DNA of 64,000 nt from Agapetus fuscipes (GCA_951799405.1 OX637345.1:11160001-11224000); one strand, 5' to 3'. Shown: positions 51,891-63,625, counted from the stretch's first letter. The notes: generated from the letters alone by a model not told the origin. Translations and numbers: made by a program.

Positions 51891-52460
51891 ATGCCAAGAC
51901 GACGGAGAAACATCGGCAGGCATCCAGTACGTAATCTACTCGAAAGATTAAGACGAAGCAATCGAATACAAGAAAGAATACAGCTGGAAAATGAAAATAT
52001 AAGGAATGCAATGATGCAGTTGCGAGAAAATTATACAGAAGAAAGACAAACGCAACAATTAGAAAGCGGAAGACGTCGAATGGAAATTTTACGAGCATCT
52101 AGAAGACAACAACTTTTAGGTGCAATTAGCAATGAAGCACGTCGTCCATTAACACTTACATCATTTAGTCGCATGGCATTTAATTATGATCCAAACATAT
52201 GTTATTGTTCACACGCCAAGATCATAATTGGAGAAATGGATAAAGTGTGTAATTATTGCCATGCGTTGAAATTTAAAAATGAATCTCCTGGAATGTGTTG
52301 TTCTGCTGGAAAAGTAAAATTACCAAATCTGCACGCTCCTCCTGAACCATTAGCATCTTTAGTATCTGGTGTAACTGCCGACTCAAAATTATTTCTTAAA
52401 AAATTACGAAAATTTAATTCATGTTTCCAAATGACGTCATTTGGGGCAACTAATATATGA
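51891..52460 (+). pseudogene. Helitron Rep/helicase N-terminal remnant
   Basis: 189 codons from an ATG. The N-terminus is basic and repetitive (RRRRNIGRHPVRN, then 'QERIQLENENIRNAM'). Then comes the cysteine-rich block before the Rep domain of insect Helitrons: 'VCNYCHALKFKNESPGMCCS', GKVKLPNLHAPPEPL and 'FNSCFQMTSFGATNI'. The Rep HUH and helicase domains are absent, so the element is internally deleted. Confidence 0.8.
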
Positions 52461-52720
52461 GTGACGTCACATAGCCGATGTTTTTTTAATCTAAAATATA
52501 AATGGAAGCACCGCAATCGATTTTCTTTATGCTTGGCTCTGCCATTCAACAGTTGTAGATCATTTTTATTAGAAAACGTGAAGATTAACCTAGAGATGAA
52601 TTGCGTGAAGTTTGATTCCGATTAAAACACTTTTTTTTTCCTATTATTTCCTCTTTTATCTAGAAATAAATTGATACCACATGCCCAAATGGAGTAGTGA
52701 AACACGCCGGGTACTGCTAG
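52461..52720 (+). mobile_element. Helitron 3' terminus
   Basis: The stretch ends 'cacgccgggtactgctag' followed by T. CTAG|T is the Helitron 3' end with insertion before T, and the preceding GC-rich short hairpin region fits. Together with 51891-52460 it forms an internally deleted Helitron. I could not place the 5' end. Confidence 0.65.
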
Positions 52721-53998
52721 TATTATATATGTGTGAAATTAAAACATATTCTATTCAATTTCTCATGAGGATAACCATTGCATGTTGTAACAAATTTGAT
52801 ACATACATATTTTCTTGATATTTCCTTGTAAAAAGTATTTTTCCTCTAATGTTTAGAGTAGGATACAATTGTTTTTTTTTTTTTTTTTTTAAATAAAAAA
52901 GTCATGCAATGAAGGGTTAACTAGGGGTCAAAAATCACTCATTTTTGAGTTATTTCCATTTTTTGTTTTTTTTTTTAAATTGACCATTTTTCGACCTAAA
53001 ACTTATGATTGTGAAAAATTTGCTTAATTTTTTGCAACTGTTTGGGTGGATTGTTAGGTTGATTTGTTTATAGGTGGCTGGCCATGAAATCCTTTGTCCT
53101 TTAGCCTATAAACTGACCACTCCTAATTTACCTAAACACCTCTCCAGCTTCAGTACTTGTGTGAACGTGACAGTAGACAGACTTGTCTACGGTACCTACT
53201 CACATCGCGCGCGAACGCAGGAGAAACACGAAAAAACGCGACCAGTGCTCCGCGAAGAAGCCATCCATTGGAGATAAGGTGAGTCCTGACTTTAATTCCG
53301 TGATTCCTATCCCCTTTCTCCTTTGGTTAGCTGCCTGGGCAGATTTGCTGGGCAGTTCGCCCGAACGCGATTTAGGAGAACCAGTGCGGTTAAAAAACCC
53401 CCCCCACGGACCACATGATAAAGTCAAACTTGGCGTTATCAGCAACAAATAAGTGTTTTTCTTATAGCTGATAAATAAACAACTACTTAAAACTAAAATG
53501 CATGTGAAAAAATCCCAAAACCTCCAAAATAAAAGGTTTTAAGCCCCAAATTTTTTTTTTGTTTTTTTATCATTTTTTCAATCCAAAGAGGATAACTCAA
53601 AAAAATGAACACACTTAGCGTACAAACTGCTCATATAGTGTTATTCATTAGATTCCGCCCATACCTGTTTAGTGCGAGATTTTGAGAAACCAATTTAAAT
53701 CTGTACCAGCCCGCTAAACCAAAATAAATAAAAAGGTGATTCATTAGCGAAATACTTGCATTTTTTTTTTGGTTTACCGAATCCTGCTTAAACAGACTTC
53801 CAGTAGCTTATTCAATGGTGCCCACTATGAAAAAAATACAATTACTCGACATATTGTTAGGTATGTATTTTGTGTGAGCTGTCATTCTGACATTGTTGAA
53901 AGCCATATATAGCGTATTTCTCTAAAATTATTATTATTGTTTGTTGTTGTCGTGACGGCTGGCATTTCAAAGTTTTGACAGCAATACACTTGCGCTTA
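52721..53998. other. AT-rich spacer with a short GC-rich part
   Basis: Poly(T) runs, no recognised domain. 53190-53280 is GC-richer and ends in a consensus-like donor (AAG|gtgagt at 53277), so it might be a non-coding first exon, but no partner exon was found. Confidence 0.4.
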
Positions 53999-54333
53999 AT
54001 GGCAGAAAAGAAAAAACGAGATGCCAATTGGGATTCCGTGGAGAAGGTAATTTATTTTATAAAGGTGTAGAAAACTTATCAAATCTTGACATCGTATTAA
54101 CAAATTTGTATTTATTGTAGGATTTACTGCGAGAACTTGTGGCCAAAAACAATGCTATCGAGGCGAAGGATAGAACCTTCGCTAGCGCTGCAGCGAAGAA
54201 GGTAGCATGGGCGGAAGCTGCAAGAAGTAAGACTGCTTCTTGCAGAAGTACATCATTCATTCGCATTCATATCGTAAAAAGTTCAAAGCTTGTGAATTCA
54301 ACTACACGTGTTGGGTTCAAAAACACTTATAAC

Positions 54334-56510
54334 TAGGGCCCGGATTAATATGTATCAAAAATCACGAAATATGTAAATATAATATGGATATAAAAAACTG
54401 AAATATGGAAAAATATGGAATAAAAAACAACTGTTACCCAGTACAAAACCCTTTATTTTAACATCAAAGAACATAAAATATAAAATCAAAGAACTTAAAG
54501 TGCCTTATATTTACTCTGCGTCTATCTTTTTAGTCGAGTTGTTGCAGTACACAATAACATGTTTCTTTAAATTTTCAAAATTAAAACCTTGTCTGTTTTT
54601 TCGAAACATCGCCGTATACTGACTGAAAGACCTTTCAACATCACAGGATGTGATTGGGCCAAACTTAAATTTGCACAACTCTGAGGGTGAATATGCCTCC
54701 TCTGGATTGCCAGCTGCTATTCCATTTAGCATGTTGTTAATTTTTTGTAGCGTTGTATACCCTTTATTTTTTTCAAGTACAGACTTTATTTTGTTTTTTA
54801 CCAATTCAGCAACAGGGCCTTCCGCCTCCATAATTGTGGTTTCAATTGTTTTAATGATCTTAACATTTTCTTTTAATGATGTTGATGGATTTTCCAGTGC
54901 TTTGATCTGATGTGACAGAAAACAAAAATTACTTCTTATGTAGATTAGATCATTTCGAAGGGTTTCATTTTCGAAAAGTTCTTTTGCATTTAAAATACTA
55001 GCGGATTCATCTTCTAATTCAAAAACAATCGTTTTAATCTCAGTATAATACTCGCAGTAGTACTCAACCGCTGCTAACCACGTACCCCAACGCGTCAGCA
55101 CAGGTTCTGGTGGCAAAGGTATGTCTGGATGCATTTCTTTAAATTTTAAAATCCGACTTGGTGCTTTCAAAAAGATTTTCTTTACATTTGATACCAAACT
55201 ATCAACATTTTTAAACTGGAATCTCACGCATTCGGCTAGTCTATTAATTCCATGTGCCAAGCATGTTACGTGAATCATTTTAGGATACAACACTTTAAGG
55301 GCATCTCCGGCTTTGACCATGTAAGGAGCAGCATCGGTCAGTAGCAAGAAAACTTGTTCATGTTTAACACCATCGGACCACAAAACACTCATTGCATCGT
55401 TGAACAGCTTGGCTGATGTTTGATGGTTGCATTTAGGAAGTTCTTCGCATGCTATCAAAAAAGATTTGCTGGATTTTTCTTCCACTACGAGCCCAATAAT
55501 CACATTTCCTATGCCCATGGCGTCCGTCGTCTCGTCAATTGCAACTCATATAGGTCCGTCCTGAATTTCTTCTCAAATCGATGCCAAGCAATCCTCGTAA
55601 ATATCATTTACGAATTTTTTCCGAAATGTGGATTCGTCGGGAATAGATTTGCCTGAGTACTTTTCAAGAAAGCTTTTCAATACAGGATTGTTTACTTTCC
55701 ACAGAGTTATATCTGCACTCATCATGGCATGATACAAATCTTTCGAGAAAGTATCACTTTGAGAACCGCTGGCTATTGCTTCAGAAAAAAATTGTTGTTT
55801 GAATTTGCTTTTCCTTGAGATATTCATCTTATGTTTTGTGGTAGATACATGCTGTGATATTAAGAAACGCTGCTCAGTCGAAACGGATTTTTCGCAAGCA
55901 TTACAAAACAGTACATTACCATCTGTACTCAGAGACTGGTTTGGGAAATCTTCAATATATTTTCCTAATTTAAGCCGCAAAGGTTGTTTGTCCTTGGGCA
56001 TTATTTCAATGGGCACAGTTAAATAATTCGGATATAATAATATGCAGGAGAATACTTAAATCACGACGCAAGACAAAGAAATTCAATGTGCGCGACACAA
56101 GCAGGCGACACGAGTACGCGCGACGATTAACAAGTTGTGACTGGCTGACGACGAGCTGACGTTCGGCCTTCGGGCGAACGCCCGGCCAAGCAGTGAACGG
56201 CGAAACGATTCGTTCATTTTTTACTCGTTGTTTTCAGTATTTGCCGCGCCAAACCGCGAACTAATTATTTCCGAAGCGCTATGAAAGCAAAAATTATTCC
56301 GTTCTCTCTAGTTTAAGTACCAAACATTGAAAATATGGACTAATGTGATTTTCGTGTGCAAATATGGTCTTAACCTAGAAATATGGAAAAATATGGAAAA
56401 TAAAATCTGCATTTTCCAGCTCAAAACATCATAATCTATGTAGAAAACTAAATAATTAATGGAAACTATTGAAATAAAAAATATGTATTTACATATTAAT
56501 CCGGGCCCTA
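54334..56510 (-). mobile_element. hAT transposon (2177 bp) with 8-bp target duplication
   Basis: Perfect inverted ends starting TAGGGCCCGGATTAATATGT on both sides. Flanked by CTTATAAC (54326-54333 and 56511-56518). It encodes a CGGBP1-like hAT transposase on the minus strand with two nonsense codons. It lies within intron 2 of the zeste-like remnant. Confidence 0.93.
54511..56016 (-). pseudogene. hAT transposase (CGGBP1-like), two nonsense codons
   Basis: One frame spans the whole length (about 501 residues), broken only by TGA codons near 55571 and 55548. The N-terminus has a BED-like finger (VLFCNACEKSV ... SQHVSTTKH), a basic KSKFKQQFF, and 'SIPDESTFRKKFVNDIYEDC'. The core shows VAIDETTDAMG (first Asp), 'VFLLLTDAAPYMVKAG' (second), 'HVTCLAHGINRLAECV' and 'PVLTRWGTWLAAVEYY' (W/E region). 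The end has 'ITSCDVERSFSQYTAMFRKN', the hAT dimerisation part. Both stops fit single C-to-T or G-to-A changes. Confidence 0.88.
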
Positions 56511-57069
56511 CTTATAACATTTAACAACTTTGTATGCATAATTGCAGATTCATCATGGAAGCTTCGAAAAGAAGAGACATTCACCAATTAAAGGCCCAGT
56601 GGAAGGCAATGAAGGTTAAGGCGAAAAAAAACATTAGCATGTACAAAGCAGCGTGCAGACAGACAGGAGGTGGAGAGAGACCTGCAAATCTCCAGAAGAT
56701 TTAAAAATACAGGAGATAATACTGGGGGAGTTCCATGTCGATAGGAACGTTTTTGACAGCGATGGAAAGGTGGATGATCATGGCTATTCGATGGTAAATG
56801 TAACATTATTTTCATTGTAACATTGGTATTGTGACATTTCAGAAGTCAGTTTGTTGCCAGGTTTCCCTGAATAAAAAGCCTCTCGGGTCAGTCTAAGCTC
56901 GGAGGTTTTAACCTCAGGGAACTGGCAGAAGTTCCCCAGGAGCATACAAGGGGAAAGCACATCAACCTAACACATTATTTTTTCAATGGAAAGCTGTTAT
57001 ATCTATTGCATTGTTTCTCACAGAAAATCATTATAAATTGTACATTGTCTTGTCAGGCATAAGTATTTT

Positions 57070-57245
57070 TAGGTTAGGTTGGAATTATGGTCGTTGACAT
57101 ATTTACAATAATAATAACTATACAAATTTTACTAGGATATTAGACAAACCGTTATAAGTAAACTTTCATTTTTGTTGACGTTTCGTTGGTGAAATAGCCA
57201 ATATCTTCAGGAGACACCCTCTCTTCATGTAGCTACGTTGCCAAC
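57070..57245 (+). mobile_element. PLE end fragment in intron of zeste-like remnant
   Basis: Similar to 36528-36720 in layout and words ('ggttaggttggaattatggt', 'ttgacgtttcgttgg', 'tcttcaggagacaccctctc'). Non-coding. Confidence 0.65.
57174..57216 (-). ncRNA. Hammerhead ribozyme motif (PLE, minus strand)
   Basis: Minus strand: CTGAAGA (57204-57210), stem II about TTGGC/ACCAA around TATTTC (weakened), GAAAC (57180-57184), then GTC. The core is intact but stem II has mismatches. Confidence 0.55.
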
Positions 57246-57528
57246 AAAACATCAAGAACAAGTAAGTTCTTTTATAGCGGTTCACCTAATATCCAAGATT
57301 ATTTTTTGATGGCATAGTTATTGTTCTGGTAAATAGGCTTATGTATGCACGATAAGCTAATAATACTCTTTGTTTGATTTTTCACCACATAGGACACCCA
57401 TGTAAAATAATTAACATTTGCTTTCCTGTTTTTAGGCCATCAAATGTGACTATACTTTTGGAAGACGTCCCTATAGACATGGAAATAGAGAGGGACATTG
57501 AAATCAAAGTTCTTAAAGAAGTCATAAT

Positions 57529-57822
57529 AGACCGGTCCGTAGTCCAGGTGGTAACACTTCGGACTCGTAACTGGAAGATCATGGGTTCGAATCCCGGCGA
57601 AGCACAAAAAAATACCATTTATATTTTCAAATTTGCTCTTCGCTGGGTTGAAAAATTCATAAACCTTTACCAAAGACCGGTCATCAAAAGGTCCATCCAG
57701 CCTTACAACAACTGGGTCTTGCTTGAGAATTGGCGCTTTCTACAGCGACGACCAAGCTCGCAGAGGGCTCTTGAGGTGTGATACACACAAAAACAGCGCT
57801 CACCAAATAAATCAGCCTAATT
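57529..57822 (+). mobile_element. SINE family A, AAATAAATCA-tailed copy
   Basis: Head GACCGGTCCGTAGTCCAGGT, box B GGGTTCGAATCCC, and tail 'accaaataaatcagcctaat', nearly the same as 26524-26820. It is inserted in exon 4 of the zeste-like remnant. Confidence 0.88.
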
Positions 57823-58250
57823 TAATTTTTAATTTCATTTAAATCGGAGGTATGCCTCGAAACTCCTCGTCCCGAGAAGAAGATAAAAAAGTGATAACAT
57901 TTTTGAATTATCAAAATGATAAACGATACTTGAAAAGGTAGATTTTTGGAATTTATTATTTTACAATAATTATTTTCATCTTGTTACAGAAAAATAGATA
58001 TGCAGAAAAAGGGGAAGTCTTAGAAGTTATCAGGAACAGGCAACTAGAAAAGAAGAATCTGCATTTTGAACAAAAGCAGGAGGAGATAGTCGCAGCAAAA
58101 CTAAAGACACAGCATGCTACAAGAATGCAAGACTTGGAAGTACAGGAAAAAGAATTGCAGCTGGAGAGAAGAATTACAGATGAAAGAGCAAATGCTAAAA
58201 ATTGCTTTATTAAGTTAAATTGTAATAAAATAGTGAATTCAAAATTGTAA

Positions 58251-60129
58251 TCTTGCTTAGTAAATATAAAACTTTAATATAAACATGTATTTTTAATAAA
58301 GAAAACCATCATTTTTAAGTAAATCAGTTTTATTATTTGGGAAAGTAGGGAAAAAACCATCCCACAGTGAAACCAACAAAATATTAAAAGGCATTTACAA
58401 ATTCTAACATAAAGTTGAAATTGGGGAATCCAATCCCGCACTTGTTGTTAATAGAGTCGAGACTACAGAAATATTAAAATTTCAAAGGTTTGTTTTATTT
58501 TTAAAATGTTATTATGTTTCCTTAAATACAGCTTGTAAAGACAAGGCCACACGTCGGGGGCCATTTGTGAAGACAAAAGACAACAGTCATAACCTTTCCT
58601 CTCTTATCATCACAGATAGATCGGGTGGGTGTTCCAACTGAAGATTCAAGTTGAATCTTTTACAATATCATTTATTTACTCTTTACTTCATTTACATTTG
58701 ATTTGTGGGTTCAATTGAATATAACATGTAGGTACAGTATCAAAGCATATAAAACAGTGAGCAGAACAATAGAACAGTTAACAATAAAGTGTGTTATCAT
58801 CCCATGATCAGGGAAATTGCAGAGAAACAAACCCTTACAATATTATAATTACAATGAAAGAGAATGACCTCAACAGAGATGTGACTTATCTTAGATAAAA
58901 GTATTTGAAATACAGATACACGATACAAAATACGTATCTTGTATCTAAATACTTTTTTTAGAAAGTATCTTGTATTTAGATACATTATTTTGGTATCTTA
59001 GTATCTTTAAGATCCTAATTTTGGTTCAGATACTTTTACCAAAATTGGTAAGTAATTTTACTTACTTACCTATGCATTTTTTTACATTACGTCATCCAAT
59101 CATTCCTACCATTACCAACACACAAATCTAAACACACCCTGTTTAATTTTCAACCTATCAAAATTCAAAAGTCAGTGTGGTCTATCATACCTGGCGCCTC
59201 TGCTCATGGCGGGAAATCGCCATCACGAAAAAGAAAACTATGGTGTAGTTCCTTTTGGCTGCCGCCTTTGCGTCTGTCGCTGCCTGCCCAACATCAAGCA
59301 CACAGATTATCAAGCATCATATTGCCGATATTTTATTGTGTTTTAATGGTCGTTCGTGTTGGACAAAATTGTTTTTGTTAAATCATTGCTTACAATATCT
59401 GAATATCAATATCATAATAGATTTTGTAGGGTTTGTGTATTCACACAGTGAAAATTGATTTTATTTTAAATATAATAATTGAAGAGAACAACATGGAAAT
59501 GTAAGTTTTTTCTTCTCTCGAATGTAAGACAGTGATTGCACATGAGATCGATTAGAGGTTATAATTCTGACGTGATTTGTAGGTATCAAAAAAAAACTAA
59601 CCGTACTTGTATTTGTATGTAATATCTCGTACAAAATTTAATGGACTCGGCACATAAATTGACATAGACAGAGTTGTGACATCACATGGCTGGTTTGCCA
59701 GGGTAAACCCTACTCTTTTTTTGTTTGTTGGTTGCTAAGGATTCACATAGACCTGTGTGCCCGCCGAGAAAAGTTGTAAATTCAACATTTGTTTCAAGTC
59801 CATTTAAGTATACCTAAAGTACATAAAAAATAAAAAGATTGAAAGTGCTTGTACTTTATTTTATTTATTGTGTTTCGTTATTCTGATACATATAATAAGT
59901 TTGTATGTTGCGTCAGATCGGAGTGCTCTATTAGTACGTGTTATTCCATCTGTCATTCAATAAAAATTTGTAATTTGATTGAATTTTTCTGTCAAAATAA
60001 TATTCAATTCTACATACTTACCTGACTTTTTCAAATTCTAACCTATAATTTTTCTCATTCTAGTTACTTGACATTATAATTTTGCATAGATTTTTTCTTA
60101 GCTAAGTGTGTATTTGTGTTTTCACTTTT
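58251..60129. other. Non-coding stretch with GTATCTT-rich zone
   Basis: 58900-59050 has repeated 'gtatctt' and 'agatac' words (imperfect short inverted and direct repeats). The remainder is AT-rich apart from 59190-59290. No gene recognised. Confidence 0.45.
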
Positions 60130-61443
60130 CAGGGATGAAGAGAATAATAAGAATTTGAGTCTACCACTCATTTTAAGGCATTGTTTTAAAAATATTAAAC
60201 AAGAAGATGGAAGTAACAAAAATTTCGGATTTCTGCCCAAGAGATCCACCTCATCCTTAGTAGAAATATTGCCTTCAACTTGGATTCTCGCAGGCAAACT
60301 GATGTAATATACACAGATTTCTCAAAGGCGTTTGATCGTGTGAATCATGATGTTCTTTTGAAGAAGATGGACAATTTTGATTTCACAAAACCTCTTTTAA
60401 TCTTTTTCTCTTTATTTCTTAAAAACAGAAGCCAAGTTGTGCAAATAAATGACCAACATTCGGCTAATTTTTTTCCAACTTCAGGAGTTCCTCAAGGCTC
60501 TAATTTAGGCCCTCTAGCCTTCATTGTGTTCATTAACGACATTGCGGACAAGATCAAAAATGGTTCTTGTCTTCTTTACACTGATGACATGAAAATTTAT
60601 ACAGAAATCAATGATTTTCAAGACTGTATTAATTTACAGATGGATTTGAACTCTCTGCTGATGTGGTCCAATAATAATGGATTGAACTTCAACATTAGCA
60701 AGTGTTCTGTCATGTCATTTACAAGATCTCCTTGTCCCATAATCCATGAGTACAGTATTGGTGGGTCGATACTGACTCGTGTCTTTTCATTTAGGGACCT
60801 GGGCGTAGTTTTTGATCCTGGTCTGAAGTTTACAGAACATATAACGCAGTTGACGACCAAATGCTACCAGTTATTGGGCTTTGTGATCAGAATTAGCAAT
60901 AATTTTGAGTCACCGAGAGCTATGGTGGATGTCTTCAACTGTATTGTACGTTCTAAATTAGAGTACGCTATCGAGGTTTGGGCCCCGTATCAGCGGAAGT
61001 ATGTAGATCTGTTGGAGCAAATCCAAAAAAAGTTTTTGAGGTACCTCCTCATGAGAATACATGGGAATTATCCCAAGTTTATGCAACATGAGGAATTACT
61101 TGAGAAAACCAGCTCCAGGAGCCTGGAATCTCGGCGCAACGGTTCTCTAATGGTGCTTTGTTACAAGATCATTAACGGCTTGATTGACAGCCCCACCCTG
61201 TTAGAGAGTTTTGAGCTATATGTACCAGATGGCTACGGCCGGGGAAAACGGCATGAACTTTTTCATGTACCGCTGTCCCGTACCGACGTCATGGCGCAAC
61301 ATGCCTTAACTCGTACTCTGATTAACTCCGCTGATATAGACATATTTTACATTAACTTAGAATCATTCAAAGATCTAGTTAAAGAGTTCCTCCCAGCTTG
61401 TGTCTGCGGAATGCAATGTATGTTCAAAAGTAATAAAGGGTAG
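60130..61443 (+). pseudogene. Jockey-type LINE reverse transcriptase, 5'-truncated
   Basis: From 'NFGFLPKRSTSSLVEIL' (about 60219) with a shift near 60280, then open to 61443. RT motifs are 'VIYTDFSKAFDRVNHDVLLK', SGVPQGSNLGPLAF and LLYTDDMKIY. The catalytic box reads YTDD where YADD is usual. 'VFSFRDLGVVFDPGLKFTEH' and 'IVRSKLEYAIEVWAPYQ' follow, then a C-terminal domain. The endonuclease and fingers are missing. Apart from that the 3' half is intact. Confidence 0.85.
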
Positions 61444-61792
61444 TGTTACTTCCACTTCAAATTACCTGAAGCATTAAAAGGTAAAATTATTATTATTTCT
61501 ATAAGATAATACTTTATTAGACAATTGTTTATTTATTACTTATTATTTATTTTATTAGGATCTTTTCATAGTGTAAAAATATATATTTTAAATATTTGGT
61601 GAAAATAAAATAAAATGAAAATAAGAAAAAATCCTAAACTTTGCTCTAAATCATTCCTCCACCCACCATGTCCAGACCTCGCAGATCCGTACGCAATCTG
61701 CGTGAGTCCCCAGACCCCGAACTATCCGAGTTTGAAGTCTTCACTCGGGGCGTTGACACGGCGATCTTGGCTAAACAAGAACTTCCTTGATG
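61444..61792. other. LINE 3' end and an unassigned coding scrap
   Basis: An ATG at 61669 opens 'MSRPRRSVRNLRESPDPELS' and ends after about 40 codons. It could be the start of a LINE ORF1, but nothing follows. The rest is AT-rich. Confidence 0.35.
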
Positions 61793-62198
61793 AGGTCATC
61801 GAGAATCTGCAGATTCAAATAATAAAGGAAACTACATCGAGACATTAAATTTGTTAAGTTCATCTGATAGCCCTTTAAAAAGTCGTCTAGAAAAATCAAA
61901 AATATTTACTGGAACTTCGAATCATATTCAAAATGACCTAATTGCTTCCATATCAAATATTGTTTTACAAGAAATTAAACATGAAATAACAGTTTCCAAA
62001 TATGTTTACATCATCGTGGATGAGTGCACTGATATTTCACAGAAATGCCAAATGTCGACTACATTTCGCTATGTTGACGAAAGTAAAGGCATCATTCAAG
62101 AGAGATTCGTGGGTTTTACTGATGTTAGTCCGGATAGATCAGCCGCTGCACTTTTTAATCTCATCGAAAGAGATTTAAACATGTTTGATTGTAAAAGC

Positions 62199-63550
62199 TT
62201 CCTTCCTTCCTTTCCTCACTTCCTTACTTTCAAAAGTCATGGAAAGGATCATAAACGATAAGCTTATGGAATATCTGGAAACCCATAAACTGCTTAGCGA
62301 CCACCAATACGGTTTTCGCCGTAACCGCTCCAGTGGTGACCTTCTCACTTATGTCACACACGTCTGGGGTCGACGCCTCGATCTTATGGGCGAAACACAA
62401 GCTGTTGCTCTTGATATTTCCAAAGCTTTTGATAGAGTTTGGCACTCCAGCCTCCTTAACAAATTGTCATCATTTGGACTTCCCCTTCTCCTCATAGAAT
62501 GGATGTCCAGCTTTCTAAAAGACAGATCTATCCAAACAGTCATCGATGGTAGTAAATCAGCCCTGCTACCAATCAATTCTGGTGTCCCCCAAGGATCCGT
62601 CTTGTCTCCGACACTTTTTCTTATGCACATCAATGATTTACTATCCTGTGCTCCTATCCACTGCTATGCCGATGACAGTACAATACATGACGGTTTCTCT
62701 TTTACAAAGCCCCCAAATAGTTCAGCGATATCTATTGCTCGTGAATCATAAGCTTCAAAGATCAATACAGATCTCAGGGCTGTCAGCCGTTGGGGCACTG
62801 ACAACCTTGTAGAGTTCAACGTCAAAAAGACTCAAGCATGTCTGATATCCTTAAAGAGGATTCCAAACAACTATCTCCCAACTTTCAACAATGTCTCCCT
62901 CTCTAACCATGAACACTTAAATCTTCTTGGTGTTTCTCTGTCATCAGAGTTAAAATACCATGATGCTATTGAGTCTCGCACAACTTCCGCTTTCCGGCGA
63001 CTCGGCATATTATACAGAGCCCGTAGGTTTTTTACTTCAGCCCAGTTATTGACTCTGTATAAATCCCAAATCCGCCCCATTATCGAGTATGGCAGCCATC
63101 TCTGATGTGGTATGTCCAAGAAGTTGAGTGACCAACTTGATTCTGTGCAAAGGAGGGCAGTGAGGTTGATCAATGATCTTTCTCTGACATCCGATCTGCA
63201 GCCGCTCCAGCACAGAAGAAAAGTTGGAATGCTCAGTCTTTTTTATCGATATTACCACGGAGCTTGTTCTAATGAGCTCCATTCATTAATCCCTCCCCCT
63301 CGCTTTCAGAAAGGGAAACTCGTAGTACGACTCTCATTCATCCCTTTGCAGTCGATCTCAAAACTATGAGAACTTGGCGTTTTCATGACTCATTCCTTTG
63401 CCAAACTGCCCGTTTATGGAATGGTCTACCAGTATTTGTGTTCCCTTCCCAATTTAATCCGGTTTTATTCAAAACCAACATCAATCACCACTTCCTTGCA
63501 GCGCCTCACGACAGAACCAAGAACTCAAGCAACACCTCTGCGGCACCCTT
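62199..63550 (+). pseudogene. LINE reverse transcriptase, 5'-truncated
   Basis: The pieces are 'VMERIINDKLMEYLETHKLL', 'QYGFRRNRSSGDLLTYVTHV', 'AVALDISKAFDRVWHSSLLN', SGVPQGSVLSPTLF and HCYADDSTIH. The frame continues past a TAA at about 62749 and a TGA at about 63103 to 'QIRPIIEYGSHL' and 'DQLDSVQRRAVRLINDLSLT'. A frameshift near 63360 leads to 'FHDSFLCQTARLWNGLP'. The motifs place it in the jockey/I-type range; the clade is not certain. Confidence 0.82.
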
Positions 63551-63625
63551 CCAGGGTGACATAGACCCCCAAGACTCACAAGAATTGGGGAGCCTCCCGC
63601 ACAGGATTCCTTAAAAAAAAAAAAA
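62199..63625 (+). mobile_element. LINE, 5'-truncated, with SINE-A-type 3' tail
   Basis: Flanked by AAAAGC (62193-62198 and 63626-63631). It starts inside the RT and ends 'CCTCCCGCACAGGATTCCTT' plus poly(A) (63612-63629). The last 70 bases or so resemble the tail of SINE A copies at 807-1120 and 20060-20383. Confidence 0.82.

Larger units (their letters stand above)
53999..58250 (+). pseudogene. zeste/Myb-SANT-like DNA-binding gene remnant with nested insertions
   Basis: Exons: 53999-54046 (MAEKKKRDANWDSVEK), 54121-54226 ('DLLRELVAKNNAIEAKDRTF'; phase 0, clean GT-AG), 56549-56792 (SKRRDIHQLKAQWKAMKVKA, then YKAACRQTGGG, a frameshift, and 'KIQEIILGEFHVDRNVFDSD'). Then come 57436-57528 and its continuation after a SINE, and 57990-58250 (a long charged helix, EVIRNRQLEKKNLHFEQKQ). 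The first three exons form the zeste-type Myb/SANT-like domain. A hAT sits in intron 2, a PLE end in intron 3 and a SINE in exon 4. Phase errors at exon 3 show that it is no longer functional. It may be a host gene copy or part of an older DNA transposon. Confidence 0.65.

Noticed and set aside
53190..53283. Non-coding first exon with AAG|gtgagt donor
   Set aside because: No matching acceptor exon or coding content found downstream; kept only as a remark.
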